In this document: positions 58,567 to 64,000 of the stretch, in pieces | Numbering within the stretch: position 1 is the stretch's first letter | How the letters are laid out: every line of letters starts with the position of its first letter | NCBI GenBank assembly: GCA_047967505.1 | Contig: CM106538.1 | Direction: 5' to 3' (one strand) | Length of the DNA: 64,000 bases | From: Dipteris shenzhenensis | Taxonomy: Eukaryota > Polypodiophyta > Polypodiopsida > Gleicheniales | Program-made: the position numbers and the translations under genes | Notes under the pieces: model-generated | The model's input: the letters and a program-made list of their open reading frames with translations, nothing else | What the model was told of the DNA's origin: nothing | Databases searched by the model: none

Positions 58567-60713
58567 GTTTGCAACCTTGGAATTTTATTCCTTGTGATTT
58601 AATCAAGAGTTATGTATTATGTGTCTCAACAAGAAAGAAGGAGAAAATCGCTCAGGTGGTCTACCTACCCTTGTAGACCTTCTAAGTGCACTTGAAGGAA
58701 TTCAAGGTCCTTGTTGTTGCTGCTGTTGTTGTACATTCTCATTTTCTGCAACCGTGGAATTTCATTTCCAGTGATTTCATCAAGAGTTAAGTATTCTATG
58801 TCTGCATTTTCTTTTTTCTTTTTTTGCAAGTGATATTTATACATAACTACTCCTATTGATTTTATTACTTCCATAATCCCACAGATGATAACCAAACTTA
58901 TTACCTCCATATTTAATAAAGATGCACTTCTTATATTTTGCCTCAAGCTTTGTTCTCAATTCCTTATTAACATGGACAAATGCTTCACAACTAAAAGCCT
59001 TCATAAAAGAATAGTTAACCTATTTACCTGGCTCTTCTACAATGCCACCATCTAAGGATTTTGAAGGCAATCTGTTTATCAAGGAAACCACTATATTCAT
59101 TGCTTCAGCCTCTAAAGCTATAAGGGCACCCCTGTGTGTAGTGTTATGCTCCTTGCATGCTCCATTATTGTTCTGTTCATCGTTTCTGACATAGGAGTTT
59201 ATTGTGGCATTCTTGGTCCAGTTTTCTCTCTACAAATTCCATTGTATGAACAGTAACTATCAAACTCTTTGCTGCAGTATTTACCTCCATTATCAGATCT
59301 AAGAGACTTTAACTTCTTTCATGCCTCATTCTCAGCCAAATCTTTCCATTTCTTAAAATTTTCAAAGACATCAAATTTCCTTTGAATGCAATAAACCCAA
59401 GTTTTTCTAGTTCATACTCAATAAAAGTAACAGAATAGTGAGACTTACCAAGAGATGATACATCAGAAGGACCCCATCCATCTGTAAGCACAAGCTTATC
59501 CTTTCTCTCTTCTTTTCTTTCCTAACTTTGAGAAATATGACTCTCTTCTATTTTCCATAAATACAGTTCTCACAGAAATCCAAATCAACCTACTTTAAAC
59601 TTGGCAACAACTTTCTTGAGTGAAGAACCTACATCCCCTTCTCACTCATGTGCCCAATCCTATGATGCCATAGAGCTGTATCTGCTCTTGTAGAAGCTAA
59701 ATCAATAGAGGAGTAAGCATTACCGGTACAAAAACACAATGTACCTTCCCATATTCTCAAGAGTCAAAGCATTACCTTATGTTTCACTTGTGCTTTCCTA
59801 TTGCATTTCCTCGATAAGGAGAGCACCAACAACATCATCAAACTTTAAAGTGTTTGACCCAAAAACAAAGTTACTCACAGCCCTTAACAAGCTATCCCAA
59901 CTTTCAGGCAAGGAGCACAAAATCAAGAGAGCTTGAACCTCATCATTAAAGTTTCCTCTTACAGACCTTACTTGGCTTGTATTTCTATTGAGTTGATTCA
60001 TATCATCAACTATAGACCCACCTTCTAACATCTTTAGATTGAATAGATGCTTCATAAGTCTTACCTTATTAGAAGTTGATCGTTTTTCATACAATGTCTT
60101 TAGTGTGCTCATCAAGTCCTTTGTTGTCTTCTATTCAAGAACGTTAAAAGCCGCTAACACTCCCAAACACAGTCATATTGTTACTAGCGCCTTTCTGTCA
60201 AGAAAATCCTAGTCTTCAGTTGACATACTTATTGGCTTCTTTGGAGTCCCACCTAATGGCAAGAAAAGTTAGTGTGATAACCACTCCCCCATCTTATGTA
60301 TAGTTTCTTTCAGGCAAGGAGCACAAAATCAAGAGAGCTTGAACCTCATCATTAAAGTTTCCTCTTACAGACCTTACTTGGCTTGTATTTGTATTGAGTT
60401 GATTCATATGATCAACTATAGACCCACCTTCTAACATCGTTAGATTGAATAGATGCTTCATAAGACTTACCTTATTAGAAGTTGATCGTTTTTCATACAA
60501 TGTCTTTAGTGTGCTCATCAAGTCCTTTGTTGTCTTCTATTCAAGAACGTTAAAAGCCGCTAACACTCCCAAACATAGTCATATTGTTACTAGCGCCTTT
60601 CTGTCAAGAAAATCCTAGTCTTCAACTGACATACTTATTGGTTTCTTTGGAGTCCCACCTAATGGCAAGAAAAGTTAGTGTGATAACCACTCCCCTATCT
60701 TATGTATAGTTTA
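58567..60713 (-). pseudogene. Ty1/copia gag-integrase remnant, with tandem duplication in gag
   Basis: Minus strand: gag pieces 60521-60294 and 60115-59798 (MMSTLKTLYEKRSTSNKV, LMKHLFNLKMLEGGSIVDDM, LLILCSLPESWDSLLRAVSN); pre-integrase near 59680-59540 (LWHHRIGHMSEKGM-like, CENCIYGK); integrase (DGWGPSDVSSLGKSHYSVTF near 59490; RSDNGGKYCSKEFDSYCS near 59310-59250); and after it KCIFIKYGGNKFGYHLWDYG near 58930 and a RRSTRVGRPPERFSPS linker near 58670. Reverse transcriptase is missing: the remnant is cut by the LTR at 58566. Numerous stops. A short copy of the EYLTLDEITGNEIPRLQ-coding stretch is repeated at 58567-58625. Confidence 0.85.
59902..60713. repeat. 406-bp tandem duplication
   Basis: Unit 1 59902-60307 and unit 2 60308-60713 differ at about nine positions (~98% identity). 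Both start TTTCAGGCAAGGAGC and end CTTATGTATAGTTT. The junction duplicates part of copia gag. Confidence 0.92.
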
Positions 60714-60896
60714 TATTCTTTTCCAAAATATCCTAGATAGCCCGAGTGCCCAAGCGAGACACCCATAAAGGATGATTGTGTGTACAAACATGGTGTATAG
60801 AAACTCTTTCATTTCCCAATTCCACATATGCACCTTCTTGCATTTGTTTTGGATGCTATATAGGGCTTTCAAACCCCCCATAATCCTTCTTTCCAT
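60714..60896 (-). pseudogene. LINE reverse-transcriptase C-terminal fragment
   Basis: The minus-strand frame reads GLKALYSIQNKCKKVHMWNW, then EFLYTMFVHTIILYGCLAWA. The W-x-K-x-x-L-F-x-x-x-V-x-x-x-x-L-Y-G-C-x-x-W pattern is the thumb end of plant LINE reverse transcriptases. No other LINE domain adjoins it. Confidence 0.65.
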
Positions 60897-63800
60897 GCAT
60901 GCATTTCATTTGTGATTGTCCATGAAATTTAGTCCTTAACATTTAGTGCATTTGTACTACTCCACATATTTGATGTTCATGTAGCATAGCAAATATGCAA
61001 AGTGCAAGGTGCATTACTCCACATATTTCTTCATCTAATCTATCTTACCTATATACATGTGTTGTTTTGCTTAAGGAGTTTTCCCTTTCCCGTTTTAACT
61101 TGCATAATTCTCTAGATGCCATAAATTCTATCATGTATAAATCATGATATTCCCTAAGTACTCCAATGGAATGTGCCTCATTTCTCTATCATGTACGAAT
61201 CATGATATTCCCTAAGTACTCCAATGTAATGTGCCCCATCTTGTTATCTATCTATTGATAACAACATGCAATAAATTTGACACCTACAAATGACTTATGG
61301 GATGAAGAGTAGAACCAATTAACATATACTAGTGTGACTATTATGGCCACAAATTTTCCAAAGTTGGTGCACCTAGAAATATAAATTGATTCAATATTTT
61401 TGTCCTTTAGCTTATATTATTATAAAACCAAGAGTCTATCAAATTAGAATACAAGACTAAAGAGTCATGAGTAGAAGAACATATTTCCCATAGTGCATCT
61501 TGCTTGGGGACAATGGTAAATGCATGGTTAGGTGGCTTGGTTTTGTGTGATGTATCTCTTCCAAGTAACACTCTAAGGAAATTAAGAAAATATTTCTTCT
61601 TAGGAATGTATGCACCTAGCTAGGTCATAAGTTTTGCATGCTACATGTCTTAATATATTGGATCATTAGGTATGCATGCTAAACATTGGATGTGGGGTAA
61701 ATAGCTACTCTTAACTCATTGTGTTATATCAATTTGTTGCCTACTTGCTATATTTGAATTTTCAACTCTCTATGGATTCTCTTTAGCTATCTAGGCTTTT
61801 TTATTTGAAATTCTTTCCATCAGCCTATCCCTTAACAAAGATTTGTTATGGCCAATTTTCTCTATGCATGCCATGAGGGGTTCTTTTTCTTATCTTAACT
61901 ATGAGAGAGTAATCAACTCATACATGCCTTGGTGGCTATCCCTTAACAAAGATTTTGTATGGCCAATTTTCTGTGTGCATAGCATGAGTTTTCTCTTTTT
62001 TTTAGCTTAACTATGAGAGAATAATCAGCTCCTACATGCCTTGGTGTGGCTATAATATCATATTTCTTTTCAACAAGGAATGCCTTGTAAATACTTCATT
62101 ATAAACTTAGGGGGTCTTCTCATAATAGATTTCTTTTATGTTAAATGCCTAGGAAGTTCACTAAGCAACATGTTAATATAGCTCCTGATTTCAACAAAGG
62201 TGTACAAACATAAAGGGTAGAATGGGTACTTAAAGCCTCCCCTTAGGGGTTTTTACATAGTGTATAATGGGTACTTAAAGACTCTTCTATTGAATGCATG
62301 TGATGTAGGGAGTTTTATGTATTGAATGCATAAGGCTTAAATTCCCATAAATGTGGTTTTTTAGTTTTCTTTTTTAATGTTAATCATGTTAAATAAGACC
62401 TTGCATATGATGATAGCCCGCTTTAAGTTGGATACTTGAGAAGCACACAACATCTCAATGGGATATGAATTATGATAGACCACTTTAGAGTTGAATACTT
62501 GAGGAGCACGCAAGGTCTTAGAGGGATATATACTCCCTTAGATAAATGATCATGATGTAGAGAATCCATTAAAATCAAATTATAAGTCAAGTTTTATCAT
62601 TTTAAATAGTAGGTGGCATTATTCTATATACACAAAATGGGAACTCAGTATTGTATAATCCCTAAGTTTTGCATTCATTCAATTGCCTACTATGTTAACC
62701 TATCTATCACTTGACGTAGTATCACACAAATTATTATCATAGGCAAGGATTCCCACACATGTAATCATATACCGTGTAAATCTACCTAAAATTTTTATAT
62801 CCATATCTGAAACCTCCATTAGCTATCAATTGATGGTGCTCAGGGGTTATTTATATATAAGGCTACCATTCATATACATTATTAAAACTTTGAAACTTCA
62901 TTTATCATAAAGTAAAGGTCCCACTAGGTCATTTCTTAGAGCTAGATTCCTTCATCTACCAAGGACACTAGAGAAACAAATAATATATTTGATATTAGCA
63001 TATCCCTTAATTCTTATATCAATAGAGCTTTCTTTGTCAATGGAGATCCAACCAAGTCATTTAAATATCATTGTAATGTGAAGGGGATAACTTTTACAAA
63101 TGATCTAAAGTGTATTATAAATGAAATGTGTGTTATTAAGAGATTATAAGTATAGACTTTATGTTATTTATTCCTACTTACACACCTAAGATAGGGTTAA
63201 GAATATAGGAGGATAGAGTTATGGAAGCATAGGACGTTGGATGAATTGTTTAGTAACATAGCTATGGAAGTGGAGGTCATTGGATGAGACTTTCCCTATT
63301 ATAGATCAAATATTAGCCCATGGCACTACCATTTTCAAGCCTTCAATGGGTGGAAGTCGACTTAAGCTTGTGCAAATAGATTTGAGTAAATGTAGGAATA
63401 AATATAGAGATTTGATGAGAAAGTGATGTTGATTACTAGATAAAATTTATCATATTTAAAGGTGTATTAAGTATTATCCCAGGCAACTTTGAGAAGCCTC
63501 TATATTCTCCATTGGTCTAATACTCGTCTAATATTTACCCCAATTTTCCTTGATCTAAGATTGATTAAAAGCCATAGTATTTTTCATTCCTTTGTAATTT
63601 TGCCTAAAAAATGGTCTAGGACTATGTAAACTCTCTTGCCCCCCTTCTAGTACAATATAACATAATACCAATGAATATATATAGATATAAAATAGGCTAT
63701 AATTTTTTCTTGTAGATATTGACTACCCACATACCTTATTATTCTTGATTAAACATAATCTCACATCATGAAGAAAGAGGGGAGATCATTATTTTTTCAT

Positions 63801-64000
63801 GAACTTATTTCCTCCATCTACTATTGTGAAAGGGGATTATGGACATGATATGCTACAATTTCTAATACATAGTTTCAATCTTGTACCAAATGGCATTTTG
63901 CGGTGGTCTTAGAACATTCAAGAAGGATTCACTCGAAAATTACTTGTTAATAAATAGATACAAAGTTTCCCAAAATTAAATTTATTTTAGAATTTCTTAA
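60897..64000. other. AT-rich stretch with short duplications and no supported gene
   Basis: No open frame of note on either strand and no family recognised. Two-copy tandem duplications: ~58 bp (61129-61246, TCATGATATTCCCTAAGTAC), ~111 bp (61825-62048, CTATCCCTTAACAAAG and TAACTATGAGAGA) and ~72 bp (62414-62530, GATACTTGAG/GAATACTTGAG with AGCAC). Likely decayed repeat DNA. Confidence 0.5.

Noticed and set aside
1-64000. tRNA, rRNA or organellar DNA insertions
   Set aside because: No tRNA-like cloverleaf or rRNA core was recognised by eye; the GGTATCAGAGC sites are retrotransposon primer sites, not tRNA genes.

Overview
The window looks like nuclear DNA of a land plant with a large, repeat-rich genome. 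It holds split exons of a plant-type mitochondrial enzyme gene, Ty1/copia elements primed from initiator tRNA-Met, CACTA and hAT transposase remnants, and LINE pieces, and has almost no intact genes. A gymnosperm or a fern fits better than a compact angiosperm, but the sequence alone does not settle the species.

Left part (1-9,470). The 5' end of a host gene lies on the minus strand at 4211-2841. Its three exons join in phase and encode a probable mitochondrial presequence plus the lipoyl domain of the E2 subunit of branched-chain 2-oxoacid dehydrogenase (BCE2). The rest would lie to the left of the window, across an intron that holds a LINE endonuclease remnant. Next come a decayed CACTA (En/Spm) transposon with a recognisable tnp2 transposase (5583-8943) and a small CACTA-like element built of ~50-bp hairpin repeats (8944-9468).

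Satellite and histone region (9,480-20,930). A 6.7-kb array of ~180-bp monomers shows higher-order structure, with blocks of about 2.3-2.4 kb, and is interrupted by a (GA)n tract. About 2 kb further on lies a pseudogene for a centromeric-type histone H3 (CENH3-like). A copia-type LTR element with a 5-bp target duplication splits it between N-terminal tail and histone fold. Removing the insert and one duplicate restores a single frame. A TATA box with site II and telo-box motifs precedes the start codon.

Middle (20,930-39,900). In order: an unrecognised transposase-like remnant with local duplications, a frameshifted hAT transposase, a young copia element with 298-bp LTRs differing at two sites and a TGACA target duplication (27,216-32,270; coding region broken), a CT/poly-C tract, a degenerate telomere-like patch, a ~182-bp tandem array with an inverted copy, and a decayed protein-kinase-like (pseudokinase) gene.

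Right part (39,900-64,000). In order: a gypsy-type gag-protease remnant with an unusual downstream coding region (minus), a compact 2.3-kb LTR element carrying only gag (minus), a decayed copia pol (minus), a gag-protease-only gypsy-type LTR element (plus) holding a 183-bp MITE with a perfect 10-bp target duplication, another copia remnant with a 406-bp tandem duplication (minus), and a LINE RT fragment. The last 3 kb is AT-rich with short two-copy duplications and no gene that I can support.
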